Below, piece by piece: positions 7,904-16,430 of a DNA stretch of 43,580 bases (position 1 is the stretch's first letter; each line of letters opens with the position of its first letter). The translations under genes were made by a program, and so were the position numbers. Under the pieces are notes generated by a model. The model was not told where the DNA came from, ran no database searches, and saw nothing but the letters and a program-made list of their open reading frames with translations. The stretch is from Alysiella sp. GTDB lineage: Bacteria > Pseudomonadota > Gammaproteobacteria > Burkholderiales > Neisseriaceae. The DNA lies in assembly GCF_030525755.1 (NCBI RefSeq), contig NZ_JAUNEC010000008.1, forward strand, positions 1-43,580, written 5' to 3'.

Positions 7904-9385
7904 TTAGCCCACGACCCACACGGTTTTGGTTTGGCAATATTGCGACAGGGCTTCCAAACCTTTGTCGCGTCCGCCAAAGCCCGATTGTTTGTAGCCGCCA
8001 AATGGGGTGGTGATGTCGCCTTCGGAAAAGCCGTTGATGGACACCGTGCCAGCCTGAATTTGGGCTGCTACACGCAAAGCGCGTTTCAAATTTTGTGTGT
8101 AAAACGATGCGGCTAAACCGTATTGGCTGTTGTTGGCAAGTGAAATGGCTTCTTCTTCGCTGTCAAACGTGCTGACTGCCAATACAGGACCGAACACTTC
8201 CTCTTGGAATAATGTCATGTCAGCCGTAACACCATCAAAAATCACAGGTGCAACATACAGGCTGCCTGAAACCGCGTTATTCTGTGTTTCGTTGATTTGC
8301 ACCGCGCCTGCTTGACGTGCTGCTGCGATGTGGGCTTGTACTTTGTCAAAATGCGCCTGTTCCACCATTGGACCAATGGACACGTTTTCATCGCGTGGGT
8401 CGCCCATTTGCCAATCTGCCAAACCTGTTTTGAGTTTTTGCAGCAATTCGGCTTTCAGGCTGCTGTGTACCAACAAACGTGAACCGCAACTGCAATTTTC
8501 GCCCATATTCCAAAATGCGGCTGCCAAAATGCTGTTGATGGCGTTGTCGTCTAAAACCGCGTCTTCAAACACGATTTGTGGACTTTTACCGCCCAATTCC
8601 AACACGATTTCTTTCAAATTGCTTTGGGCTGAATATTTCAAAAACAAACGCCCCACTTCGGTTGAACCTGTGAACGAAACCATGTCAATATCGGGGTGCA
8701 AACCGATTGCTGCGCCCACTGTTTCGCCACGTCCGCACACCATTTGCAAAGCGGCTTTTGGCACACCCGCTTCATACGCCAATTCAATCAGGCGATAGGC
8801 AGACAGCGAAGTCAATTCGGCAGGTTTCACAATGACGCTGTTGCCTGCAATCAAAGCGGGGGCAACTTTCCACGCAAACATCTGTGCTGGGAAATTCCAC
8901 GGCAACACGGCTGCCACCACGCCAATGGGTTCTTGCACTATCCACGACAACACATCTGCACCTGCTGGGGCGGTTTTGCCAAACACTTTATCGACGGTTT
9001 CGGCATACCAATGGAAAGTGTCAATGGTGGCAGGCATATCGGTATTCAGACATTCGCGTATGGGTTTACCTGCATCAATGCAATCCAAAGCGGCAAGTTC
9101 TTCAATGTGTTCTTGCATCAAACTTGCCCATTTTTGCATGATGCGCTTGCGTTCGGCTGGCGGTTGCAAACGCCATTCACCTTGCATAAAACAGGCGCGC
9201 GCTGCACGAACTGCGGTGTCCACATCATTGCTGTTGCCATCGGCAATTTTGCCAATCACGCTGCCGTCAATGGGCGTGGTGTTGGGTAAAGTGTCGCTGC
9301 TGCTGTCGCCCACAATCCAATGTCCTGCAAACAGGCTGCCTGAACGGGCGGCTGCGAAAATATCGTCTTTATTTTTGATGCTCAT
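7904..9385 (-). CDS. NAD(P)-dependent aldehyde dehydrogenase, probable alpha-ketoglutarate semialdehyde dehydrogenase
   Basis: A 493-residue class I/II aldehyde dehydrogenase. Visible catalytic elements are Asn164 in PWNFP, the cofactor segment FTGSTEVGR (about 238-246), Glu263 in LELGGKSPQ and the nucleophile Cys298 in NMGENCSCGSR. The overall sequence resembles the PuuC/AldH group of gamma-aminobutyraldehyde-type dehydrogenases. In hydroxyproline catabolism the last step oxidises alpha-ketoglutarate semialdehyde to alpha-ketoglutarate, and this gene sits directly after the deaminase (26 bp), so that substrate is inferred from context. The start has AAGGACAG nearby. Two uptake sequences lie within the gene (near 8259 and 9332). 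Confidence 0.85.
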   Translation of the reverse strand: MSIKNKDDIFAAARSGSLFAGHWIVGDSSSDTLPNTTPIDGSVIGKIADGNSNDVDTAVRAARACFMQGEWRLQPPAERKRIMQKWASLMQEHIEELAALDCIDAGKPIRECLNTDMPATIDTFHWYAETVDKVFGKTAPAGADVLSWIVQEPIGVVAAVLPWNFPAQMFAWKVAPALIAGNSVIVKPAELTSLSAYRLIELAYEAGVPKAALQMVCGRGETVGAAIGLHPDIDMVSFTGSTEVGRLFLKYSAQSNLKEIVLELGGKSPQIVFEDAVLDDNAINSILAAAFWNMGENCSCGSRLLVHSSLKAELLQKLKTGLADWQMGDPRDENVSIGPMVEQAHFDKVQAHIAAARQAGAVQINETQNNAVSGSLYVAPVIFDGVTADMTLFQEEVFGPVLAVSTFDSEEEAISLANNSQYGLAASFYTQNLKRALRVAAQIQAGTVSINGFSEGDITTPFGGYKQSGFGGRDKGLEALSQYCQTKTVWVVG

Positions 9386-9411
9386 GATGTCTGTCCTTGA
9401 TGATTGGGGGT

Positions 9412-10281
9412 TTAAACTTGTTTGACCAATTTCACAAAATCGGCTTTGTCGTTTTCATTCAAATTGATTAAGGGAATGCGAACCTTGCCTGCATCAAAAG
9501 TTCCTTTCAGGCAGCCTGCTTTGGCTTTTTGGTTGTAATCGCCCGATTCCATAGAATGCAAAGCGGGATACATGGCGGTCATAATGCGTTTGGCTTCGTC
9601 CCAATTTTGATTTTGGGCTGCCTGAAACAGGGCAACTTGTTCTTCTGGAAACACATTTGCCGCGCCCGCAATCCAGCTTTGACAACCCCAAAAAAAGAAA
9701 TCAACAGGCTGGTCATCACAACCGCACACCACTTCAAAATCAGGTAAATCGGCTTGTAACAAACGCAAAGCCTGACTGAAATTGCCACTGCTTTCTTTAA
9801 TGCCCACAATGTATGGGTTTTGCGACAAATGTTGTACGGTTTCAAACTCCATGTTCACGCCCACGCGAGCAGGGAAGTTGTACATCACAATCGGCATTTG
9901 TACGGCAGATGCCACCGTTTCAAAATGCGCGATGATGCCGTCTTGACTGGGTAAACTGTACGCATTGGGTGCGAGCATCAAGCCGTCATAACCCAAACTT
10001 TTCGCTTCGTGCGCCAAAGCGATGCTGTGGTCGGTGGATAAGCTGTTGATGCCTGCAATCAAGGTGGTTTTGCCTTTGCCCACTTCGGCAATGGCGGTCA
10101 GAACTTGGGTGCGTTCTTCGGGGCTGAATGTATAAGATTCGCCCGTTGTGCCACAAGCCACAATGCCTGCCACGCCTTTTTGAATGAATTGTTCGGCTAA
10201 CTGTTTCAGTTTGACGATGTCAATGCGGTTGTCTGCGGTAAAAGGGGTAACGATGGGAACAAAAATGCCTTTTAAGTTCAT
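9412..10281 (-). CDS. DapA-family lyase, probable pyrroline-4-hydroxy-2-carboxylate deaminase
   Basis: A 289-residue TIM-barrel Schiff-base enzyme. Counted from ATG 10281, it shows GTTGE at 44-48, Tyr134 in YNFPAR and the Schiff-base Lys162 in GIKESS, as in dihydrodipicolinate synthase and its relatives. True DapA makes lysine precursors. Here the neighbours (epimerase, D-amino-acid dehydrogenase, semialdehyde dehydrogenase) point to the hydroxyproline-pathway member, which deaminates and dehydrates the cyclic imine to alpha-ketoglutarate semialdehyde. An upstream in-frame TTG (10290) is possible, but the ATG has AAAGGA at a normal distance. DapA proper cannot be excluded from sequence alone. 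Confidence 0.82.
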   Translation of the reverse strand: MNLKGIFVPIVTPFTADNRIDIVKLKQLAEQFIQKGVAGIVACGTTGESYTFSPEERTQVLTAIAEVGKGKTTLIAGINSLSTDHSIALAHEAKSLGYDGLMLAPNAYSLPSQDGIIAHFETVASAVQMPIVMYNFPARVGVNMEFETVQHLSQNPYIVGIKESSGNFSQALRLLQADLPDFEVVCGCDDQPVDFFFWGCQSWIAGAANVFPEEQVALFQAAQNQNWDEAKRIMTAMYPALHSMESGDYNQKAKAGCLKGTFDAGKVRIPLINLNENDKADFVKLVKQV

Positions 10282-10349
10282 GATATTCAATCCTTTGATG
10301 ATGAGTGAAAAAGGGAAAAATGATGTTTTCAGGCTGCCTGAAAAATGTT

Positions 10350-11609
10350 TTATGGCAATTTGGGCGTACCAAAACGCGCCAAACGATATGGTTCAGGTGA
10401 AATTTCAGGCTGCCTACCAAAATAGTGGTCAGCCAAAATATTTGCACTGGCAACGGCTTGCGTTAAACCCAAATGCTGGTGTCCAAAGTTCAACAACACA
10501 CGCCCAACTTTATCAATGACAGGCAAAGAATCGGCTGTGGTGGGGCGAAAACCCATCCATTCGCTGTTGTTGTGTGAATTTAAAGGATTGGTGAACATGG
10601 ATTGCGCCAAATGCAATAAATTTCGTGCGCGATTCATATTCGGTGGTGCGTGCAAACCTGCGTATTCCACCGTGCCAGCCAAACGCAAACCGCCATTCAT
10701 CGGTGTCATGATGAAACGCCGCTCCAAACTGGTAACGGGAATAGACAATTTATTGATTTCATTGGGTAACATTAAATGATAACCGCGTTCCGTATCCAAA
10801 GGCACATTCACGCCTGTGCTTTGTGCCACCCATTGTTTGGAAAACGCGCCTGTTGCCAGCAAAACATTTTGCGCATGAATTTGACCTTGTTCGGTTTGCA
10901 AAATCACGCCATTTTCACGATGTTGAATGTCCCAAACACGGCAATTTTCTTGGACTTCACCACCCAATTCACAAAAATGTTGGCGAATTGTGTTCATCAC
11001 CGCAGGCAAATCCACAATATGCCCTGTATTCGGAAACAACAACGCGCCTTTTTGTGTGTGTGCCAAATGCGGTTCACGTTCACGCAATGCGTTTTCAGGC
11101 AGCCATTCGGTGGAAATGCCCATTTCTGCCAATTTTTTGCCGTGTGCTTGTAAATGCGCCACGCCTTGCTCGGTTTCACAACACAGCAATGAACCTTCCA
11201 CACGCACAAAATCCTGTAAATCCCATTTTTCGGCAAATTGTTGCCACGCGAGTAAGCTGATGCTGTTGATGTTTTTCAAGGCTGCGTGTATGGCAGCAAA
11301 ACGCGATGGACGCATATTGTTCAGCAATTGCCACGCCCAAGGCATCAATTTGGGCAGATAACGCCAGTCAATCCGCAGCGCACCCAAAGGGTCAAGCAGC
11401 ATTTGTGGAATGTGTTTTAAAACAGCAGCTTCGGCAACTGGAAAAACCTGTTCCACTGCCAAATGCCCCGCATTGCCAAATGATGCGCCAGAGCCTATGG
11501 TTGCCGCATCCACCAACAAAACCGACACGCCTTCCGATTGCAAACGCAATGCGCTGCACAAGCCAATAATCCCGCCACCGACCACACACACATCTGCATT
11601 TTGTTTCAT
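10350..11609 (-). CDS. FAD-dependent D-amino-acid dehydrogenase (DadA-like), probable cis-4-hydroxy-D-proline dehydrogenase
   Basis: A 419-residue flavoprotein of the DAO family. The Rossmann FAD motif VVGGGIIGLCSALRL starts near residue 9. The C-terminal FAD-binding end is NFGHQHLGLTQAVASA, and GFRPTTADSLPVI precedes it, as in DadA. The enzyme oxidises a D-amino acid to the imine and passes electrons to the respiratory chain. It is 28 bp downstream of the proline-racemase-type epimerase, so the D-epimer of 4-hydroxyproline is its likely substrate (inference). The frame opens at a GTG (11618), but ATG 11609 has AAAGG at a better distance. General D-alanine/D-proline dehydrogenase remains an alternative. 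Confidence 0.83.
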   Translation of the reverse strand: MKQNADVCVVGGGIIGLCSALRLQSEGVSVLLVDAATIGSGASFGNAGHLAVEQVFPVAEAAVLKHIPQMLLDPLGALRIDWRYLPKLMPWAWQLLNNMRPSRFAAIHAALKNINSISLLAWQQFAEKWDLQDFVRVEGSLLCCETEQGVAHLQAHGKKLAEMGISTEWLPENALREREPHLAHTQKGALLFPNTGHIVDLPAVMNTIRQHFCELGGEVQENCRVWDIQHRENGVILQTEQGQIHAQNVLLATGAFSKQWVAQSTGVNVPLDTERGYHLMLPNEINKLSIPVTSLERRFIMTPMNGGLRLAGTVEYAGLHAPPNMNRARNLLHLAQSMFTNPLNSHNNSEWMGFRPTTADSLPVIDKVGRVLLNFGHQHLGLTQAVASANILADHYFGRQPEISPEPYRLARFGTPKLP

Positions 11610-11637
11610 CAAATTCACCTTTCAAGCTGCCTGAACA

Positions 11638-12588
11638 TCATTTTGCAATACCAAAACAGAATGGGTCATTCGGGTTTAAAATCAAATCGCTTTGGGCGCA
11701 AACGTGTGCCGAACCGCGCAAAGTGGGAATCACATTTTCAGGCAGCGTGGGGTGGGTTTGATACGATGCTTCAAATACGCTGCCGATGATGCTTTCTTGT
11801 CGCCAAATTTGCCCAGCTTGCAACACGCCATCGGCTGCCAAACACGCCACTTTTGCACTCGTGCCTGTGCCGCAGGGTGAGCGGTCGTATTCCCCACCAG
11901 GGCAAAGGACAAAATTTTTGCTATCAGCACATTCACTGTTGGCAAACAGTTCAATGTGGTCAATTTCTGCACCGTTTTCGCCCGTGATGTTGTTTTGCAC
12001 CAAAGCGGCTTTAATCCGCAAACACACATCGGTCAAATGGGCAACATGGCTGCCTGAAAGCGTTTGCCCGTGTTCGCTGACCAAGAAAAACCAGTTGCCG
12101 CCCCAAGCAATATCGCCCTTGATTTTGCCCAAACCCTCAACTTCCACTTCAACCGCTTGACGATAACGATAAGAAGGTACGTTCACAATTTCCACGCTGC
12201 CATCTTCATGCAAAACCGCTTTAATCGTGCCAACTGGCGTTTCCAAAAAATGTTCGCCTGTGCCGATTTTGTTTTGGTATGCCAACGATGCCACTACGCC
12301 AATGCTGCCGTGTCCACACATGCCCAAATAACCTTCGTTATTGAAAAAAATCACACCTGTCAAAGCCTTTGGGTCGGCAGGGCGACACAGCAAAGCACCC
12401 ACCATCACATCATGACCACGCGGTTCTAAAATAACAGCACGGCGCAAATGGTCATGATTTTGTTTGAAATCATGCAGTTGTTCAGCAACCGTGTCGCCTT
12501 GTAAAACGGGAAAACCATCGTAAACCATGCGGGTGGGTTCGCCACCTGTGTGCGAATCAATAATGCGGATAATGGTGGGAGCAGACAT
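11638..12588 (-). CDS. 4-hydroxyproline 2-epimerase (proline racemase family)
   Basis: A 316-residue enzyme of the proline racemase superfamily, cofactor-independent with two active-site cysteines. Both are present: Cys91 in MCGHGSIG and Cys239 in RSPCGTGTSAK. The N-terminus has the usual DSHTGGEPTR. A cysteine at the second site with the MCGHGSIG form is typical of trans-4-hydroxy-L-proline 2-epimerases rather than dehydratases, which have Thr. It should convert trans-4-hydroxy-L-proline to cis-4-hydroxy-D-proline. It is the first gene of the minus-strand operon, directly next to a divergent AraC regulator. AAGGAAAA precedes the ATG. Proline racemase itself is the main alternative. Confidence 0.88.
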   Translation of the reverse strand: MSAPTIIRIIDSHTGGEPTRMVYDGFPVLQGDTVAEQLHDFKQNHDHLRRAVILEPRGHDVMVGALLCRPADPKALTGVIFFNNEGYLGMCGHGSIGVVASLAYQNKIGTGEHFLETPVGTIKAVLHEDGSVEIVNVPSYRYRQAVEVEVEGLGKIKGDIAWGGNWFFLVSEHGQTLSGSHVAHLTDVCLRIKAALVQNNITGENGAEIDHIELFANSECADSKNFVLCPGGEYDRSPCGTGTSAKVACLAADGVLQAGQIWRQESIIGSVFEASYQTHPTLPENVIPTLRGSAHVCAQSDLILNPNDPFCFGIAK

Positions 12589-12650
12589 TTGTTTTTCCTT
12601 GATACTTAAATTGATTGAATTTTTCAGGCTGCCTGAAAATCACACAAATC

Positions 12651-12742
12651 ATCTTACCCATTCTGTTTGTGCCATGCTTGCCGTTTGGGCATAAAAAAAT
12701 GCCGAATTCTGCATAATCGGCACAAATTTTTTGTACTATAAT
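12651..12742. promoter_or_regulatory. Divergent promoter region with direct-repeat operator
   Basis: TGCCG(N5)GCATAA at 12679-12694 and TGCCG(N6)GCATAA at 12700-12716 form a direct repeat whose first halves are exactly 21 bp apart, two helical turns, as is usual for AraC-type half-sites. To the left on the minus strand is a possible -10 TAAGAT (12651-12656) for the hydroxyproline operon with a poor -35 adjoining the repeat, as expected for an activator-dependent promoter. To the right, TATAAT (12737-12742) can serve the regulator gene. Binding by the neighbouring AraC protein is inferred. Confidence 0.5.
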
Positions 12743-12773
12743 TTGATGTTTTTGTCATAAAAAAGTATGAATT

Positions 12774-13529
12774 ATGCACAATCTCACTTCTGTTTTTACG
12801 GGTATAGACGATTTGCCCCAGCTTATCGCCCACATGCACGCGCTCGCACCACTGTTGGATAGCATGCACAATGTGGTGTTTTTCATCAAAAATCAGCAAG
12901 CAGAATATGTGTGGGTCAATCAAACTTTGTTGAGCCGTTTGGCTTTGCACGATAAAAATCAACTGATTGGTTTAAAAGCCGAAAAAGTATTCACAAACAA
13001 TCAAGGCAGCGAATACACCGCCCAAGATTTGAGCGTGCTTTCAGGCAGCATCATCAAAAATAAATTGGAATTACACAATTATTTATCGGGCAAACAAGGT
13101 TGGTGCATCACGCAAAAAATCCCGCTCTACAATCAACAGGGCGAAGTGATTGCCATGGCAGGCGTATCCATAGACATAGACAAAGATAACAGCGAGCGTT
13201 TACGCCGCCACAAACGATTGGCAATGGCGGTCGCCTACATCAAATCGCATTTAGAACAAAAGATGACAGTGGCTGAATTGGCACATCATGCCAATTGCAG
13301 TGTGTCGCAGTTGGAAAGACTATTTAAAGAAGTTTTGCACATTTCGCCCATGCAAATGGTACAAAAAATGCGTTTGGAATGGGCTTTGGATTTATTGCAA
13401 AATACGCAAGAGCCAATTGTGAATATAGCAATCAAATGTGGCTACACCGACCACAGCGCATTTACGCGGCAATTTAAGCAATTGACGGGAGTGTCGCCAT
13501 CGGCATATCGCAATAAAAAGGCAGCCTGA
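12774..13529 (+). CDS. PAS-AraC family transcriptional regulator
   Basis: A 251-residue regulator. The N-terminal part (about 25-145) reads as a PAS-like sensor domain (NVVFFIKNQQAEYVWVNQTL, then IPLYNQQGEVIAMAGVSIDI). The C-terminal 100 residues are an AraC/XylS DNA-binding domain with two helix-turn-helix motifs: VAELAHHANCSVSQLERLF and the signature IAIKCGYTDHSAFTRQFKQ ending TGVSPSAYR. It is divergent from the hydroxyproline operon with a 185-bp shared region carrying a 21-bp-spaced direct repeat, so it probably activates that operon in response to hydroxyproline or a pathway intermediate (inference). A sensor domain of PAS type rather than the cupin fold of AraC is noteworthy. No strong ribosome site is seen before the ATG. 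Confidence 0.88.
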   Translation: MHNLTSVFTGIDDLPQLIAHMHALAPLLDSMHNVVFFIKNQQAEYVWVNQTLLSRLALHDKNQLIGLKAEKVFTNNQGSEYTAQDLSVLSGSIIKNKLELHNYLSGKQGWCITQKIPLYNQQGEVIAMAGVSIDIDKDNSERLRRHKRLAMAVAYIKSHLEQKMTVAELAHHANCSVSQLERLFKEVLHISPMQMVQKMRLEWALDLLQNTQEPIVNIAIKCGYTDHSAFTRQFKQLTGVSPSAYRNKKAA

Positions 13530-13662
13530 AAAGCATTTTAACAGCCCATAACATTATCAAAATTGCATTCACACATTTGAAATTCAGCTTACTTCAATTT
13601 AGAATTAACCATTTGCCTGTTTGGTTAAGTTCTCATTTCGCCACAAACATCATCACAAAAAC

Positions 13663-14298
13663 ATGAATCAAAAAATCCGCCACGAAATTTTTCAGCGTTT
13701 ACACGATGCCAATCCCAATCCCACTACCGAATTAAATTACAGCAGCCCATTTGAATTACTGATTGCTGTTTTGCTCTCCGCCCAAGCCACCGATGTGGGT
13801 GTGAACAAAGCCACAGCCAAGTTGTTTCCCGTTGCCAATACGCCGCAAGCCTTACTGGACTTGGGTTTAGAGGGCATCATGGGCTACACCAAAACCATTG
13901 GTTTGTACAAAACCAAGTCCAAACACATTGTTGAAACCTGTCAAATTTTACTGGCGGAACACGGTGGCGAAGTACCACAAACGCGCGAGGCATTGGAAAA
14001 ATTGCCTGGTGTAGGGCGCAAAACGGCGAATGTGGTGTTGAATACGGCTTTCAGGCAGCCTGTAATGGCAGTGGACACACACATTTTTCGCGTATCCAAT
14101 CGCACCAAAATTGCGGTTGGCAAAGATGTGCGCGAAGTGGAAGACAATTTGATGAAGTTTGTGCCCAAAAAGTTTTTGATGGACGCACACCATTGGTTGA
14201 TTTTGCACGGTCGCTACACTTGCAAAGCACAGAAACCACAATGCCAACGCTGTATCATCAATGATTTATGTGAATACGGCGCGAAAACAACAATTTGA
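13663..14298 (+). CDS. nth: Endonuclease III (DNA glycosylase/AP lyase)
   Basis: A base-excision repair enzyme removing oxidised pyrimidines. The 211-residue protein has the helix-hairpin-helix LPGVGRKTANVVL with catalytic Lys120, Asp138 in AVDTH, and a [4Fe-4S] cluster at Cys187, Cys194, Cys197 and Cys203. These are the same numbers as in E. coli. The frame extends upstream to a TTG at 13621, but the ATG at 13663 gives the family N-terminus (MNQKIRHEIFQRL). No clear Shine-Dalgarno is present. An uptake sequence falls inside (near 14048, encoding FRQP). Confidence 0.97.
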   Translation: MNQKIRHEIFQRLHDANPNPTTELNYSSPFELLIAVLLSAQATDVGVNKATAKLFPVANTPQALLDLGLEGIMGYTKTIGLYKTKSKHIVETCQILLAEHGGEVPQTREALEKLPGVGRKTANVVLNTAFRQPVMAVDTHIFRVSNRTKIAVGKDVREVEDNLMKFVPKKFLMDAHHWLILHGRYTCKAQKPQCQRCIINDLCEYGAKTTI

Positions 14299-14339
14299 AC
14301 TTGCAGGTCGCCTAAAATATTTTCATATCCATCTTAATC

Positions 14340-14795
14340 ATGCAAAAATTTATTCTGTTGCGCGGACATGAGGGTTCGGGCAAATCCACTTTTGCGCGTG
14401 AAAAAATGGCGGAATTTCAGCGCATCTATCCCGATGGTGAAGTGGTTTTAATTGACAATGATGAAGCCCTCATCAATGAACATGGCATTTATCATTTTGA
14501 TTTTGAGCAATTTACCCAAGCACATCGGGATAATGTGTTGCGCCAAAACCAGGCTTTTGAACGCGGTTTACACCACCCCGAACGAGCGATGTTGGTCATC
14601 AATGCCAATCCCAATCAAAAAAGCAAAACCTGTTACGCGCAAATTGAACGGGCACGTTTACACGGTTTCATGGTTGAAATTTACCGTTTACATCATGATT
14701 TTCCGAATGTGCATGGCGTTGCGCCCGAAGATGTGGCTCGAAGTCGCACAAGGCTTGATGCCAATCCTGTTTTGGGTGAAATTCATTTGCCTTAA
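14340..14795 (+). CDS. P-loop kinase-like ATPase (AAA_33 type), function unknown
   Basis: A 151-residue soluble protein with a Walker A motif GHEGSGKST at residues 9-17 immediately after a beta strand (KFILLRG). It resembles the small polynucleotide-kinase/zeta-toxin-like P-loop group (PF13671) found in N4BP2-like proteins. A possible second acidic strand is VVLIDNDE. A conserved-looking R-x-H pattern follows (QAHRDNVLRQNQAFERG), which could be a lid. Substrate is unknown. It lies 41 bp after nth on the same strand and probably shares its transcript. No strong ribosome site is evident. No partner antitoxin is seen, so there is no support for calling it a toxin. Confidence 0.7.
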   Translation: MQKFILLRGHEGSGKSTFAREKMAEFQRIYPDGEVVLIDNDEALINEHGIYHFDFEQFTQAHRDNVLRQNQAFERGLHHPERAMLVINANPNQKSKTCYAQIERARLHGFMVEIYRLHHDFPNVHGVAPEDVARSRTRLDANPVLGEIHLP

Positions 14796-14814
14796 AATTG
14801 GGTTCAAAATTTAA

Positions 14815-14924
14815 GATAAGTCGTAAAACTGAAAAACGCTACGGCATTGCCAACGCCCTTATGTTTAAGCGTACACGGCTCTCGTTGTCTCGCCTTGTAT
14901 TGTTTTTTCACTTATGCGACCGTA
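14815..14924 (+). repeat. Correia-like element, copy 1
   Basis: About 110 bp bounded by inverted ends (AGTCGTAAAACTGAAAAA at left; TTTTTTCACTTATGCGAC at right). The core contains GGCATTGCCAACGCCCTTATG, then GTACACGG, then GTTGTCTCGCCTTGTATTG. The core words match the inside of short Correia elements of Neisseria (GGCGTTGCC, CGCCTTA, GTAC, TCGTCGCCTTGTC). Four related copies lie elsewhere in this window. Confidence 0.7.
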
Positions 14925-14951
14925 TGCCATACGATTCATTTTCATTGATAC

Positions 14952-14993
14952 AGGCTGCCTGAAAAACACAAACGTTTTTTCAGGCAGCCTTTT
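14952..14993. terminator. Inverted uptake-sequence pair, bidirectional terminator
   Basis: AGGCTGCCTGAAAAA (14952-14966) pairs with TTTTTCAGGCAGCCT (14976-14990), followed by TTT. It lies between the convergent P-loop gene and the D-2-hydroxyacid dehydrogenase. Confidence 0.85.
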
Positions 14994-15007
14994 GTGCATA
15001 TCTGGCA

Positions 15008-15946
15008 TCACAACACATTCTGTGGCGTACCTGCAACAAATAAATTGATGTTGTCTTCCAAGATTTCAGTCATGCGTTCCAGCGCATTGTCGCCTGCCCA
15101 TGCGATGTGTGGCGTAACAATCAAATTGGGTAAGCGACTTAATAAAGGATTGCCTTCGCGTGGCGGTTCTTGCGTCAGCACATCAAAACCTGCACCACCC
15201 AACTGTCCGTATTTAAGCGCAGCAAACACAGCTTGTTCATCAGCCAAACCACCACGTCCCACATTAATCAGTATTGCCTGTGGCTTCATCATTTGCAATT
15301 CAGCTTCGCCTATCATATGGTGCGTTTGCGCGTTTAAAGGGCAGTTTAAGGACACCACATCGGCTTGTTGTAAAGCTGCCTGAAACGCCGTATAACCTTC
15401 GCGTACGGTTGTGGCGTATTTATGCTCGCCCCAAATAACCTTCATACCCAAAGCTTCGGCATAGCGTCCAAAAGTTTGCCCCACATTACCACGCCCAAAA
15501 ATCGCCAAAGTTTTGCCATTTAAAGTACGCAAAGGGGCAGAAAAGTGGGCAAAATGTGGCGATTTTTGCCAGAAACCACCTGCCACATCACGCATATACG
15601 CAGGCAAACCACGCATCAACGCAAGCAAAAGCATCAAAGCGTGTTCTGCCACACTGTCGTTGCCATAAGCACGCACATTACACACGGTTACGCCACGCGC
15701 TTTGGCAGCAGGTAAATCAATATTGTTGTAACCCGTGGCGCACACGGCAATCATTTTGAGCTGTGGCGCGGCGGCTAATTCGGCTTCGCCAATGACCACT
15801 TTATTGGTCAAAATGATGTCGGCTTGGGCGATGCGCTCGGCGGTTTCTTCGGGTGCAGTTACGCCATATTCTGTGTAATGATGTGGAAAATTGAAGTTAA
15901 AAGCCCGCGTGGGTAAGGTATCGCGGTCAAGAAAGACGATGTTCAT
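15008..15946 (-). CDS. D-isomer-specific 2-hydroxyacid dehydrogenase (probable glycerate/hydroxypyruvate reductase)
   Basis: A 312-residue NAD(P)-dependent enzyme. The Rossmann motif IFGRGNVGQTFG lies at about 149-160. The usual C-terminal signature is visible: a catalytic Arg/Glu region (LINVGRGGLADEQAV, GGAGFDVLTQEPP) and the histidine in TPHIAWA. Members reduce hydroxypyruvate, glyoxylate or related 2-ketoacids. The neisserial orthologue is usually called glycerate dehydrogenase (hprA); the exact substrate is not decided by sequence. The frame extends 11 codons upstream, but ATG 15946 is preceded by AAGGAA and starts at the expected first strand (MNIVFLDRDTLP). It stands alone between two terminators. 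Confidence 0.9.
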   Translation of the reverse strand: MNIVFLDRDTLPTRAFNFNFPHHYTEYGVTAPEETAERIAQADIILTNKVVIGEAELAAAPQLKMIAVCATGYNNIDLPAAKARGVTVCNVRAYGNDSVAEHALMLLLALMRGLPAYMRDVAGGFWQKSPHFAHFSAPLRTLNGKTLAIFGRGNVGQTFGRYAEALGMKVIWGEHKYATTVREGYTAFQAALQQADVVSLNCPLNAQTHHMIGEAELQMMKPQAILINVGRGGLADEQAVFAALKYGQLGGAGFDVLTQEPPREGNPLLSRLPNLIVTPHIAWAGDNALERMTEILEDNINLFVAGTPQNVL

Positions 15947-16062
15947 GTTTTTTCCTTGTTTGATTTGACCAAATGGCAAAACAATTGTAGCACAGGCTGC
16001 CTGAAAACCAATTTTATGGTACGCTTGTGGCTTGTTAAACTGGAAAATAATGGAGTAAAACC

Positions 16063-16389
16063 ATGACTTTGAAAATGGAAGATTTACAAATCGGCAACGG
16101 CAAAGTTGCCCAAAAAGGCAAAGACATTACCGTGCATTACACAGGTTGGCTGGAAGATGGTACAAAATTTGATTCCAGTTTTGACCGCCACCAACCTTTA
16201 ACCATTACTTTGGGCGTGGGTCAAGTGATTAAAGGCTGGGACGAAGGCTTCGATGGTATGCGAGAAGGCGGTAAACGCAAACTGACCATTCCATCTGAAA
16301 TGGGCTACGGCGCACATGGTGCAGGCGGTATCATTCCACCCAATGCTACTTTGATTTTTGAAGTAGAGTTATTAAAAGTGTACGAATAA
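16063..16389 (+). CDS. fbp: FKBP-type peptidyl-prolyl cis-trans isomerase
   Basis: A 108-residue single-domain FKBP without signal peptide. The FK506-binding residues are visible: VHYTGWLEDGTKFDSSFDR, GVGQVIKGWDEG, KLTIPSEMGYGAHG and IPPNATLIFEVELL. It catalyses Xaa-Pro isomerisation and acts in protein folding. Length equals the neisserial small FKBP. GGAG is 8 nt before the ATG. It is followed by an inverted uptake-sequence hairpin. Confidence 0.95.
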   Translation: MTLKMEDLQIGNGKVAQKGKDITVHYTGWLEDGTKFDSSFDRHQPLTITLGVGQVIKGWDEGFDGMREGGKRKLTIPSEMGYGAHGAGGIIPPNATLIFEVELLKVYE

Positions 16390-16398
16390 GTCCAGATA

Positions 16399-16428
16399 AG
16401 GCTGCCTGAACGGTTTCAGGCAGCCATT
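16399..16428 (+). terminator. Uptake-sequence hairpin after FKBP gene
   Basis: GGCTGCCTGAA (16400-16410) pairs with TTCAGGCAGCC (16415-16425), loop CGGT. The following T-tract is weak (ATTTGT). Confidence 0.6.
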
Positions 16429-16430
16429 TG

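Noticed and set aside
9412..10281. Lysine-biosynthesis dapA
   Set aside because: The catalytic residues fit, but the neighbours form a hydroxyproline pathway and no lysine gene is near; kept as an alternative rather than the main call.
14340..14795. Zeta-toxin or other toxin-antitoxin assignment for the P-loop protein
   Set aside because: There is no partner antitoxin and it follows nth closely; only a generic kinase-like P-loop can be supported.
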